DNA of 32,880 nucleotides from JAPHSX01 sp039714395 (lineage in GTDB: Bacteria; Pseudomonadota; Gammaproteobacteria; Thiohalomonadales; Thiohalomonadaceae): the NCBI GenBank assembly GCA_039714395.1, contig JBDLJH010000028.1, forward strand, positions 1 through 32,880, written 5' to 3'. The translations under genes and the position numbers were made by a program. Position 1 is the first letter of the stretch, and each line of letters begins with the position of its first letter. The notes under the pieces were generated by a model, which was given only the letters and a program-made list of their open reading frames with translations, searched no databases and was not told the origin of the DNA. Positions 1 through 7,340 of this stretch are shown in pieces.

Positions 1-94
1 TTCTCACTAAGTGAGTTAAAAGCTGTTACAGTGATGCTTTATGAGACGGTAACAAGTCACGGCGAGGGATGGTGAATTCGTGGGGATCCCTCAG
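1..94 (+). mobile_element. 3' end of an IS10-like (IS4 family) insertion sequence, cut by the window edge
   Basis: The first 75 bases read in frame as the last residues of an IS10-type transposase, ending SHGEGW before a TGA at 73-75. They align by eye with the C-terminus of the complete transposase at 3097-4296, which ends EHGSEW. The IS terminus follows at about 80-94, GTGGGGATCCCTCAG, the reverse complement of the CTGAGGGATCCCCAC end seen at 3078. The residues differ clearly from both other IS copies here, so this is a separate member of the family. Whether the rest of the element is intact lies outside the window. Confidence 0.7.
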
Positions 95-109
95 GTACTA
101 CCCCTTTTG

Positions 110-1040
110 TTATCTCTCTGCATAGGCCAGAGAAAAAGATCGTGGCCCCACATTGATCCCCGCAGTAGTGCTCATTACCGAAAGCATGGTCTCAATGTTC
201 AGGCCCTGCGCCAGGACTTGAAAGCGCTGGTAACACTCGTAATTTCTCATCTCACTCAAATCACCAGCATAGCTCATGGCAATAAACGGCGTACGCAGTC
301 CCTTTTCGATCGCCTGTTCCACCCGGTCGAACAGCCGGTTGAGTGCCTTATCGAATCCAGATGCCTTGTCACAAGGTGAAGTCTCCCCTTTCACACACTG
401 AATAATCGGCTTAACATTCAGCATATTGCCCAGCTTATAGCTTAACAAGCCGACACTGTTATCCCCCTTGGTCGACGCACGAGTGTGCAGGTAATACAGA
501 TCCTCAGGGATCACATAGGCACGAATCGAGTCACGCATGGCCTCCAATGGCTCCTGCAACTCAGCGACCGTCTTCTGCTCTTCTTTCACCAGCCGCACGG
601 CCTCCCGTACTAGCACTGCCTGACAGGTAAACATGGTGGTGCTATCAAGTACGCGCATCCGAAACGTGCCACCTTATGCCTGGCCTTGAACTTGGGAAGG
701 TTGATAAATGCAGCATGATTGGTGTTGTCGAAAAGCTTGCTGCGCTTTGCATTGATGGTGATCACCTGTACCGCATCGTACTTCTGCGTCAGTTCATCTT
801 CCATCACCGCCGAGATCTCCTCAACCGAAAGCGGTTCTGTTTCCGCTTCAGCGTAGCCCCCCTTGCCACGATTGTCGGCATAGTGCTGATAGAACATCAC
901 CGTTGCATCCGGGTCACGGGTGTCTTGAAAGGTCTGCGCCTCCAGCGACACTAAAACGGCAACACCTTAATATCATTTTTGGCGATAAACTCCGGTGACA
1001 AATCACAGGCAGAATCCACTGCAATACATACCCTACTCAT
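110..1040 (-). pseudogene. DegV family (fatty-acid-binding EDD fold) protein, broken by two frameshifts
   Basis: Three consecutive minus-strand segments together rebuild one DegV-like protein of about 310 residues. The N-terminus starts at ATG 1040 and reads MSRVCIAVDSACDLSPEFI, with the DS motif typical of DegV lipid-binding proteins. It hits a TAG at 951-953 in a TTTT run. The second segment (about 951-660) continues the protein, and the third (658-110) carries the middle and C-terminal parts, including LNVKPI, a typical DegV motif. Both junctions need a -1 step, as if one base had been lost at each. DegV proteins bind fatty acids; in some bacteria they present them to a fatty-acid kinase. 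An IS end lies 15 bp beyond the stop. Two independent breaks make a real pseudogene more likely than a sequencing error, but raw reads would decide. Confidence 0.72.
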
Positions 1041-1190
1041 TATCTACTCCTGACTTATTATTTATACGTATATTAACCCGTAACACTCATACACGCCATC
1101 AATGTACTCCCTGCCCTGTTATACAAATCAGGTATTGGACACCTGCTGTCTGTTGCGATGAGTCGCCTGATCAGTAAACTTTGACCCCAT
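1041..1190. other. Intergenic DNA upstream of the DegV pseudogene
   Basis: AT-rich spacer that presumably held the promoter of the broken DegV gene. No convincing -35/-10 pair, RNA gene or further ORF is recognisable. It ends near a TTTGACCCCATTAT string that marks the junction with the truncated IS copy. The same GACCCC string recurs many times up to position 4700. Confidence 0.4.
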
Positions 1191-1376
1191 TATCGGCTTA
1201 TCAGGCTAACACGGAGAAAAAGCGAAGAGTCTTGTCCGTTTTGTTTCTGGGGTTGAGAGTGTCAAATGACACTCGAATCAGTTTAACCTAATCTCAATTG
1301 GACTCGGCCTATAACCGCTTAATCAGTCAGATGAGGGAGCATGGTTGTGACTGGTGAATTCGTGGGGATCCCTCAG
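1191..1376 (+). mobile_element. Truncated IS10-like element (3' end of transposase plus terminal repeat)
   Basis: From about 1195 the plus strand encodes AYQANTEKKRRVLSVLFLGL and continues to EHGCDW before TGA at 1355-1357. This closely follows the C-terminus of the full transposase at 3097-4296 (YQANTERKRRVLSVLFLGLR to EHGSEW). An in-frame TAA after RISLT shows that it is dead. The IS terminus GTGGGGATCCCTCAG ends at 1376. Everything 5' of about 1190 has been lost. The terminus faces the Band-7 gene and is inverted relative to the complete IS at 3078, giving a Tn10-like inverted arrangement around that gene. Confidence 0.78.
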
Positions 1377-1394
1377 ACTAAGACCCCATTGATT

Positions 1395-2636
1395 TTATTT
1401 TTTCACCTTCATGTCCAGCGCCAGATCCCTGGCTGCCTTGACACCCATCATTTCAATCAGCGTCATAGCGGCGGCACCCCCACTGCTGCTTCCACCCATC
1501 TGCACTTCAGGAACCCACTTCTGCTTCTCTATCGCTTGGGCAAACCGATTCATAACACGTTCATATGTGATTAGTTTTTGTGCAAGCGCCCCATCCGCTT
1601 GCATAACAATACGTTTATACGCACCATCACCCTCACCACGTAAGATTTGTTCCTGCTTATACTCCGCAGCAGACAACTTCTTTTGCTCTGCCTCAAGCTT
1701 TGCCTGCCGCGCCATCTCCACACGTTTTTCTGCTGAAATCACGGCAACTTGTTTTTCTCTTAGCGCATCGACAATGGCCCGCTCTTTGACAACCTCCTTC
1801 TCATACTTAGCCATCATAACGTTTGCCTTCCCCTGCTCCTCTGACGTAATAGCATCCTGCTTGGCGCGTTCTGCATTAGCAATTGCCGTAATGATAGCCA
1901 TGGTCGCCTCACGCTTTGTTGTGATTTGCTGCAGTGTTTTAGGTTCAAAATCCCAGTCGGTTATTTGAAAGCCATTTACAGTAATACCATAATCAGTAAG
2001 ATCACTACTCAGGTGTATAGGCAATCCATCTTCACCGTAACTAATCACTGGCACATTCTTCGTAACTGTTTTCGAGGTACTTTCATCCAGAGTAGTTACT
2101 TTCTGTAATTTCGTTTGAAATTTTCCCTTAGATATTTGCTGATTTGACCACTGTGTAAAAATGCTGCGTTTTTCAGCATAAGCTTCCTCTGAACTCATCA
2201 AACCCGCAGTCAGGTTCATACCCTCCTCAGTAACGGACTTAATCAGTTTTTGAGACACGCCACGGTTAGAACGGAACGCCTTATGTAGATGAAGCATGGT
2301 TATCTCGTCACTGGGTAGAGAGAATCGCGCCTTACCATAGACCGTACCAGTGCCTCCATCCTGATAGCGAACTGAGATGCCAACCTGATCGATCGAAGAA
2401 TCTACCGAGGATACGGTTTTGTCGTAATCAAAAGTAATTACATCATTATAAACCTCTGCTGAACCAAACCACTGCGGGAATATGCCGGGGGAAAACTTTA
2501 CATATAGAGTACCCGTTGGATACTGAACAACTGTTCTATGCCCTGCGTTATTAATGCCAAATGCTGTAAACAGCACAGCCAAAGTTCCGACAAGGATCAA
2601 ACCGGCTGTTACTGACTTAGAAGGTATTAGATTCAT
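1395..2636 (-). CDS. SPFH/Band-7 domain membrane protein (prohibitin/stomatin-like)
   Basis: A 413-residue protein with one N-terminal membrane segment (about residues 10-28), then a Band-7/SPFH-like region (about 35-250). A long charged, Ala/Glu/Lys-rich coiled coil follows (about 255-350, with runs such as AEQKKLSAAEYKQEQILRGE), and the end is Gly/Ser-rich. The layout, N-terminal anchor plus SPFH plus coiled coil, is that of proteins forming oligomeric scaffolds at the inner membrane, often with proteases or lipid microdomains. ATG at 2636 has an AAGAGGA ribosome site about 7 bases upstream. The gene lies between two inward-facing IS10-like ends (1376 and 3078), so it may be cargo of a decayed composite transposon. 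Its exact role is unknown. Confidence 0.75.
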   Translation of the reverse strand: MNLIPSKSVTAGLILVGTLAVLFTAFGINNAGHRTVVQYPTGTLYVKFSPGIFPQWFGSAEVYNDVITFDYDKTVSSVDSSIDQVGISVRYQDGGTGTVYGKARFSLPSDEITMLHLHKAFRSNRGVSQKLIKSVTEEGMNLTAGLMSSEEAYAEKRSIFTQWSNQQISKGKFQTKLQKVTTLDESTSKTVTKNVPVISYGEDGLPIHLSSDLTDYGITVNGFQITDWDFEPKTLQQITTKREATMAIITAIANAERAKQDAITSEEQGKANVMMAKYEKEVVKERAIVDALREKQVAVISAEKRVEMARQAKLEAEQKKLSAAEYKQEQILRGEGDGAYKRIVMQADGALAQKLITYERVMNRFAQAIEKQKWVPEVQMGGSSSGGAAAMTLIEMMGVKAARDLALDMKVKK

Positions 2637-2725
2637 TGCTATAGTCCTCTTGATTTATTCATTATGTGAGCTTGCTTCCTCAGCCTAAGCAAACCATTAA
2701 TCAACCGACAAATGAGGGCGACCCC

Positions 2726-2856
2726 CTATCATTCTAACCTTTTAATCCGTATTTAATTGGAGCCTGACCAAGAAGGGCAAAACGCAAGACCTGACCCCAT
2801 TTTTTGTCACATTTTTTATAATATTAGAAACAATTGCTCTCTGACCCGGTTTTTCC
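2726..2856. repeat. 131-bp direct repeat, copy 1
   Basis: Begins CTATCATTCTAACC and ends CTCTGACCCGGTTTTTCC. Nearly the same 131 bases occur at 4451-4581, beyond the complete IS, in the same orientation. One difference is visible (GGAGCCTGACC here, GGGGCCTGACC there). The last 39 bases are repeated once more in tandem at 2859-2897. The two copies flank the IS and could recombine to delete or amplify it. Confidence 0.85.
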
Positions 2857-2858
2857 TA

Positions 2859-2897
2859 ATAATATTAGAAACAATTGCTCTCTGACCCGGTTTTTCC
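2859..2897. repeat. Tandem partial copy of the 131-bp repeat
   Basis: Thirty-nine bases, ATAATATTAGAAAC through CTCTGACCCGGTTTTTCC, repeat the end of copy 1 (2818-2856) two bases after it finishes. This looks like a slippage or unequal-exchange product. Confidence 0.8.
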
Positions 2898-3077
2898 CCA
2901 ATCTCAAACCTTTTCTATTTTTCTTGACGCAAAGAACAAGACCTGACCCCGTTCACATTCGTCCGATTACGCTTCGCTAATCGGACCTACGGGCTGAATC
3001 GCATTCAATCCACCCTACGGGCTTTTGAACTTCTAACCTGCCCTACGGCCCTATCCTCCCTTTATTTTACTCTGACC

Positions 3078-4420
3078 CTGAGGGATCCCCACAAATTTAC
3101 CACTCACTCCCATGCTCTGCCGTCTGCTGTACCAGCCTGTGATAGGCTTCAGTAACTTGAGACATGCTCAAGCTAAGTCGACGATCATTCGAAACTCTCA
3201 ACCCAAGAAAGAGGACGGATAGTACTCGCCTCTTTCTCTCTGTATTTGCCTGATAGTGCCGCGCCTCACCGCTCATGATTACGACAGTGCCTAGTAACCA
3301 CAAAACCAATGTTGCCAGCATGCCAATTAGCATTAAGATCTGCAAGCGCTGTAGATTGCCGGTCATGTTTAACTCTAAGCCAGTGCCGAATCGGTAGCTC
3401 TTGATGTCACGAAAGGCTTCTTCAATCTGCATTCTGGCAGAGTAAAGCTTGACAACTTTATTGGCCAGTTTTGAAGTGGCCGGAAGGGAAGTTGCTAATA
3501 CCCACGGCTCTTTTTCTTTTTCGGAGTGGACTTCACTGTGTTTACTTCGGGTTCGTACCCCTGCGCAGTTAAGTTTATGCCGTCCTTTGGGTTTGCCTTT
3601 GTAGAGAACCATGTGACAGTTGAGCGGGTTGCTACGTGTCATCGCTTTGCAGCCTATGTATTTAGCTCTAGTGGTTGCTTTGGGATAGAGGTTTTTAATG
3701 TAATCCCAGTCACTTAGCTTGTTTTCTCGAAACATGGTGCGACCACGGATCCGACCAACATAGTCCCAGCCAAGACTTAGGATCAGCTTAAACCATGGCA
3801 CTTTAAATCCACCATCAGTCACCACAATCGGCTGGCATGATGGTGGCAGCATGGCCTTAAGTTTCTTCATAAAGTTTTTGTGAGTAGAGGGTTTCTCTTT
3901 TGTTTTGATCGAATGTACCTCCTCGTAAAGGGTATGCGAGCGCCCCTTAATAGCCACCGCTGCACGGATAAGAAAGTGACGTTTATTTGTATCGAGGTCT
4001 GACCAGTCAACCAGCACAACTGGCCTTTGAACACCGCCAATCATCAGCATTATCATGGCCTGATAGATGTCCTCCCTCTCAGCGGCAAGATGGGGGTTTG
4101 AGAGCAGACGATCAGCCCGTTTAATGCAGTGCTTTTCTTTTGCACCGCTGCTGATGGAACGACCAATGCCGGTGACACTAAGACGTCTACCGTCGATGGC
4201 AGCAAGTAAGCATTCTTCCAATGCTGTTAGACGAGTTTTATGTATCCAGGGTAGAGAATTGAAGAGTATTTTGTGCGACACTTTACGGGCATGCATGGTG
4301 TGATCTCATCATCGGCTTAGTCACCTAGATCTGATCGCAAAACACCATGCATGTTCCTTATAAGGATAAAAAAGTTAGTAACTTATTGATATTGCTATTA
4401 GATTCGTGGGGATACCTCAG
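3078..4420 (-). mobile_element. Complete IS10-like insertion sequence (IS4 family), 1343 bp
   Basis: The left end CTGAGGGATCCCCAC starts at 3078. The right end, GTGGGGATACCTCAG, finishes at 4420, and its reverse complement is CTGAGGTATCCCCAC, so the terminal inverted repeats match at 14 of 15 positions. They resemble the IS10 ends (CTGAGAGATCCCC). The flanks are ACTCTGACC (3069-3077) and TCTCTGACC (4421-4429), 8 of 9 identical, consistent with the 9-bp target duplication of IS10. The total length is close to IS10 (1329 bp). The element carries one intact transposase gene and sits within a CTCTGACCCGG repeat string. Confidence 0.88.
3097..4296 (-). CDS. IS4-family (IS10-like) DDE transposase
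   Basis: A 399-residue transposase, close to the 402 residues of IS10. The three catalytic acidic residues fall at the same numbers as in IS10: D97 in LVDWSDLD, D161 in VVTDGGF, and E292 in the IS4-family Y-(2)-R-(3)-E-(6)-K signature, read here as YSARMQIEEAFRDIK. No stop or frameshift interrupts the frame, so the protein is potentially active for cut-and-paste transposition. The gene fills the element almost from end to end. Two decayed relatives (1-94 and 1191-1376) keep only C-terminal portions. Confidence 0.93.
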   Translation of the reverse strand: MHARKVSHKILFNSLPWIHKTRLTALEECLLAAIDGRRLSVTGIGRSISSGAKEKHCIKRADRLLSNPHLAAEREDIYQAMIMLMIGGVQRPVVLVDWSDLDTNKRHFLIRAAVAIKGRSHTLYEEVHSIKTKEKPSTHKNFMKKLKAMLPPSCQPIVVTDGGFKVPWFKLILSLGWDYVGRIRGRTMFRENKLSDWDYIKNLYPKATTRAKYIGCKAMTRSNPLNCHMVLYKGKPKGRHKLNCAGVRTRSKHSEVHSEKEKEPWVLATSLPATSKLANKVVKLYSARMQIEEAFRDIKSYRFGTGLELNMTGNLQRLQILMLIGMLATLVLWLLGTVVIMSGEARHYQANTERKRRVLSVLFLGLRVSNDRRLSLSMSQVTEAYHRLVQQTAEHGSEW

Positions 4421-4429
4421 TCTCTGACC

Positions 4430-4727
4430 CGGTTTTTCCCGGTTTTTCCTCTATCATTCTAACCTTTTAATCCGTATTTAATTGGGGCCTGACCAAGAAG
4501 GGCAAAACGCAAGACCTGACCCCATTTTTTGTCACATTTTTTATAATATTAGAAACAATTGCTCTCTGACCCGGTTTTTCCATGCCACTTCCATGCTACG
4601 TATTGGGGCCCCATCACAACTATTCCCTCGTGGATATTTGGGTTTATATGCTCCCACCATAACCCACGAGGTATGTTAGAGAAAACTGTGTTCTGACCCC
4701 GATTAATGCTTAGTTGATGAATTACAC
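4430..4727. other. Repeat-bearing spacer between the IS and the GGDEF gene
   Basis: No gene is seen. It holds the second copy of the 131-bp repeat, further CTGACCC(C) strings (the last at about 4693), and a small inverted pair CCTCGTGG/CCACGAGG around 4625-4672. Confidence 0.5.
4451..4581. repeat. 131-bp direct repeat, copy 2
   Basis: Second copy of the segment at 2726-2856, same orientation, beginning CTATCATTCTAACC and ending CTCTGACCCGGTTTTTCC. Just before it, CCCGGTTTTTCCCGGTTTTTCC is a short local stutter of the repeat end. Confidence 0.85.
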
Positions 4728-5825
4728 CTATAAAGTCTGTATTTGATTTTTGCCGTATTCTTTAGCTTTGTACAACGCCTTATCAGCCCGACTTATCATG
4801 CTTCGTGAATTATCACCTAGAATGTATTCAGAGATTCCAAAACTACTTGTTTTTTGTTTAACTACCGTAAACAAATGGCTTTCTATTTTACTTTTAATTT
4901 GTTCTGCAACATTCTTTGCTTCTTCAAGACCAGTCTCAGGGAGGATTATTAAAAACTCTTCACCACCCCATCGCCCTACAGCATCAGCTTTTCTGACACC
5001 ATCTTTCAAAATGGAAGAAAATTCTTTTAAAACCACATCTCCAGTATTATGCCCATAATTATCATTGACGTTTTTAAAGTCATCTATATCCAACAAGATG
5101 ACAGATAAGCTCCTTTTATAACGCCCAGCACGCTCCACCTCTTCATTAACATTACCTTCAATCTTTAAACGATTATAAAGCCCTGTTAACCCATCGATTG
5201 TAGCAAGACGCTCAAGCTTTTGCTTATTTAGAAAAATCATTTTATTAGATTTCTCTATTAAGAATGCGCTTAGGAGTCCAAAAGAAAATGCGGATATTAA
5301 CCAAAATAAATGCATTGACATGAAGTTATTTTGAAAAGGAAGCTCAGAGAGCGCAGCAACAAGAAACACTAATAAAGCGCTTGCTGACGCATACAATAGT
5401 CGCAAACCAGATATGGCAAAGACCCAAATAACTAAAAGGTATAACTCTGGCAGATAAACAGTGAATTCATATGAGTTATTAATTGTGAATACACTTCCAA
5501 CAGCAGCACCAACTGGTGCAATTACTAACAACAAAATCACTACACGATAATACCTTCCCCAAAACGTAAGGCCAGAAATAACAAATAAACTCAGCGGCAA
5601 TGCATATAGATGCAATAGAGTCACTATTGATTTAACTGACGAAGGAGCGGTTGCTTTATCAACCTGTGAATAGATAATGTATAAAAAAGCAGTCAATATG
5701 GTAATGGCGCGTATTTGAATTACTTTTGAAGCCTCATACCACTTATTAAACTTATCTTTAACCTCTTTATCTTCCAAATAGAGTGGACATAGATATAACA
5801 GTACATCTGTTTTCTGAATAAACAT
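4728..5825 (-). CDS. Membrane-bound diguanylate cyclase (GGDEF domain)
   Basis: A 365-residue protein. Residues about 35-205 form roughly six hydrophobic segments, a MASE-like membrane sensor of unknown ligand. The GGDEF domain follows from about residue 208 (TIDGLTGLYNR). The active-site motif is GGEEF at 287-291, and RKAD five residues before it is a standard product-inhibition I-site. An active enzyme would make c-di-GMP from two GTP. No EAL domain is present. ATG at 5825 lacks a strong ribosome site. The gene is noticeably more AT-rich than the nrdJ and qmo genes and adjoins the IS-rich patch, so it may have been acquired. It appears monocistronic. Confidence 0.88.
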   Translation of the reverse strand: MFIQKTDVLLYLCPLYLEDKEVKDKFNKWYEASKVIQIRAITILTAFLYIIYSQVDKATAPSSVKSIVTLLHLYALPLSLFVISGLTFWGRYYRVVILLLVIAPVGAAVGSVFTINNSYEFTVYLPELYLLVIWVFAISGLRLLYASASALLVFLVAALSELPFQNNFMSMHLFWLISAFSFGLLSAFLIEKSNKMIFLNKQKLERLATIDGLTGLYNRLKIEGNVNEEVERAGRYKRSLSVILLDIDDFKNVNDNYGHNTGDVVLKEFSSILKDGVRKADAVGRWGGEEFLIILPETGLEEAKNVAEQIKSKIESHLFTVVKQKTSSFGISEYILGDNSRSMISRADKALYKAKEYGKNQIQTL

Positions 5826-6049
5826 TTAGTAATACACACCTGAAACATTAATTACATTTAAATCAATCATGCCTAATATACAGTTAATTAATTCATTAGA
5901 CATTAAGTTATTCAGGATCGCCTAATGTCACCTCTGTTATCACAAAATGAGGTTCGCGCTACCCCCTTTAGTTAACGGATATTACCTGATTTTGGTTTCA
6001 CTTCATCGGGCTACTTGCTGACAGATCGAGATTGAACCCGTTTCACACT

Positions 6050-6081
6050 AAAACTCCCCGCCGCAGCGTGGGAGCTTTTTA
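6050..6081 (+). terminator. Terminator-like hairpin
   Basis: ACTCCCCGC and GCGTGGGAGCT can pair with a short loop, followed by TTTTTAG. No intact plus-strand gene lies upstream, so it may belong to a lost gene or act only by chance. Confidence 0.45.
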
Positions 6082-6133
6082 GTTCATGTTTTATCAATAT
6101 TTTCTTCTATGTTTGATGTCATGCACTCAACTC

Positions 6134-6160
6134 GGCGCAATGCCCGCTGGGTATTGCGCC
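6134..6160. repeat. Short palindrome GGCGCAAT...ATTGCGCC
   Basis: Perfect 8-bp inverted repeat with an 11-base spacer, next to the GATTACGCTTCGCTAA string. Probably a small intergenic repeat unit. Confidence 0.55.
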
Positions 6161-6324
6161 CTATGGGCTGTGGATTACGCTTCGCTAACCCACCCTACGG
6201 CCCTGATGAAGTATCGGAGAGTGACTCACTCAACTTTAATGAATATTTTTGCTTATCATCATTGTTAAGTTTACTTCCCATTTTCGGGTCTTCCTATTCC
6301 TTTATGCTCTGCAGTAAAGAGCAA

Positions 6325-6430
6325 GCGAGGGATCCGTAGGCAAGGCGCAGTGCTTTCTGAAAAGCGGGGCGTACATATAGTACGTGAGCATTTTCAGGAA
6401 GTGCTGCAACGCCGTATACGGAGCCCTCGC
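6325..6430. repeat. Fold-back element, copy A
   Basis: Long imperfect hairpin of about 106 bp. The outer arms GCGAGGGATCCGTA and (reverse complement of the right end) GCGAGGGCTCCGTA pair. Inner arms GCAGTGCTTTCTGAAAA and GCAGCACTTCCTGAAAA (reverse complement) pair around a loop with GTACATATAGTACGTGAGC. The core strings CAAGGCG (left) and AACGCCG (right) are shared with copies B and C. It ends 8 bp from the nrdJb stop codon. Confidence 0.75.
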
Positions 6431-6438
6431 GCCGCTAT

Positions 6439-7137
6439 TTACCCGCATTTGGAATCCCCACAGTTAAGACAAGTCATACACCCATCCATCTGTATCATCG
6501 CCTTGGTATTACACTTGCCACAAAGCTGCGCGCCATCGGGAAAGTCGCTCTTGGCCTCTTCTTCTCCACCCTTTGAGCCGTTTTCAAACTGCGCACGCTT
6601 CTCTTCAATCAGCTTCTTCTGGTGCTCGTCGAGGTCATCGCTCTTGAGCAGGCCGATCATACGCATGTGGCATTCGATGGCGTCCCCAATCTCGGCGACC
6701 AGTGAGGGCATGTACTTGCCGCCCTTCTTAAAGTAACCGCCGCGCGGGTCGAACACCGAGCGCAGCTCCTCGACCAGGAAGGTGACATCGCCACCCTTCC
6801 TGAACACCGCGGAGATGATGCGGGTGAGTGCGACGATCCACTGGAAGTGGTCCATGTTCTTGGAGTTGATGAAGACCTCGAACGGACGGCGCAACTCGTG
6901 TTTGGTGCCGGGATTGAGGACGACGTCGTTAATCGTGACATACAGGGCGTGCTCGGTGAGCGGGGTCTTGATCTTGTAGGTCGAGCCGAGCAGCATCTCC
7001 GGGCGCTCAAGCTGCTCGGTCATGTGGACGATCTTATCTTCCGCCTTCTCGGCCACCGGTGCGGCGGCGACCGGTGCCTGCTCTTCCTCTTTAACGACGG
7101 CGTAGCCGACGATCTTCTTTGCGATTTTAGTTGCCAT
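6439..7137 (-). CDS. nrdJb: Class II ribonucleotide reductase, C-terminal subunit NrdJb
   Basis: A 232-residue protein that matches the second half of a split adenosylcobalamin-dependent ribonucleotide reductase, as in Pseudomonas aeruginosa NrdJa/NrdJb. It carries a TSCPD-type region (about residues 55-160, with SKNMDHFQWIVALTRIISA) and a C-terminal cysteine tail, CGKC near 208 and CMTCLNCGDSKCG at the end. That tail should pass reducing equivalents to the active site in NrdJa. ATG at 7137 has GGGAGAG upstream. It lies downstream of nrdJa on the same strand, 200 bp away, with a fold-back element in the spacer; a second copy follows its stop. It has no reductase activity alone. Confidence 0.88.
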   Translation of the reverse strand: MATKIAKKIVGYAVVKEEEQAPVAAAPVAEKAEDKIVHMTEQLERPEMLLGSTYKIKTPLTEHALYVTINDVVLNPGTKHELRRPFEVFINSKNMDHFQWIVALTRIISAVFRKGGDVTFLVEELRSVFDPRGGYFKKGGKYMPSLVAEIGDAIECHMRMIGLLKSDDLDEHQKKLIEEKRAQFENGSKGGEEEAKSDFPDGAQLCGKCNTKAMIQMDGCMTCLNCGDSKCG

Positions 7138-7215
7138 TTTCTCTCTCTCCCATGATTCGGCATTCCGAGCCGAACCAAAAACTTTTAAAACTCTTTTATC
7201 TATTACCTGAATTTT

Positions 7216-7340
7216 CTGACCAAGCCAGTGGCTTCAGGGCAAGGCGCTCGCCGTTTCGAGCAGCGCAGCATACATTCAGTATGTGAGCACGCGCAGATAA
7301 CGGCGACAACGCAGCCATGAAGTCACTGGCGCCGTGTCAG
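7216..7340. repeat. Fold-back element, copy B, in the nrdJa-nrdJb spacer
   Basis: Long imperfect hairpin. Outer arms CTGAC...GCCAGTGGCTTCA and (reverse complement of the right side) CTGAC...GCCAGTGACTTCA pair. Inner arms TCGCCGTT and AACGGCGA pair around CATACATTCAGTATGTGAGC. The core strings CAAGGCG and CAACGC are shared with the other copies, but the arm sequences are unlike those of copy A. The right arm overlaps the nrdJa stop codon (7337-7339). Confidence 0.78.

Larger units (their letters stand above)
2637..3077. other. Repeat-rich intergenic region
   Basis: No gene is seen. The stretch contains the first copy of the 131-bp duplication, a 39-bp tandem partial copy right after it, several CTGACCC(C) strings, and a palindrome around 2963-2988 (GTCCGATTACGCTTCGCTAA continuing into TCGGAC). 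The GATTACGCTTCGCTAA core and a nearby CCACCCTACGG recur at 6174-6200, so these are short dispersed repeats. Confidence 0.6.
5826..6324. other. About 500 bp of non-coding, hairpin-bearing DNA
   Basis: No credible gene: the short plus-strand ORFs lack ribosome sites and family resemblance. It contains a terminator-like hairpin (6050-6081), a hairpin with 8-bp arms GGCGCAAT/ATTGCGCC (6134-6160), and a GATTACGCTTCGCTAA plus CCACCCTACGG string (6174-6200) shared with 2965-3019. These resemble short palindromic repeats that are common between genes in gammaproteobacteria. Confidence 0.5.

Noticed and set aside
6086..6339. Short plus-strand frames in the region between the GGDEF gene and nrdJb
   Set aside because: They overlap palindromic repeats, lack ribosome sites and have no coding character.
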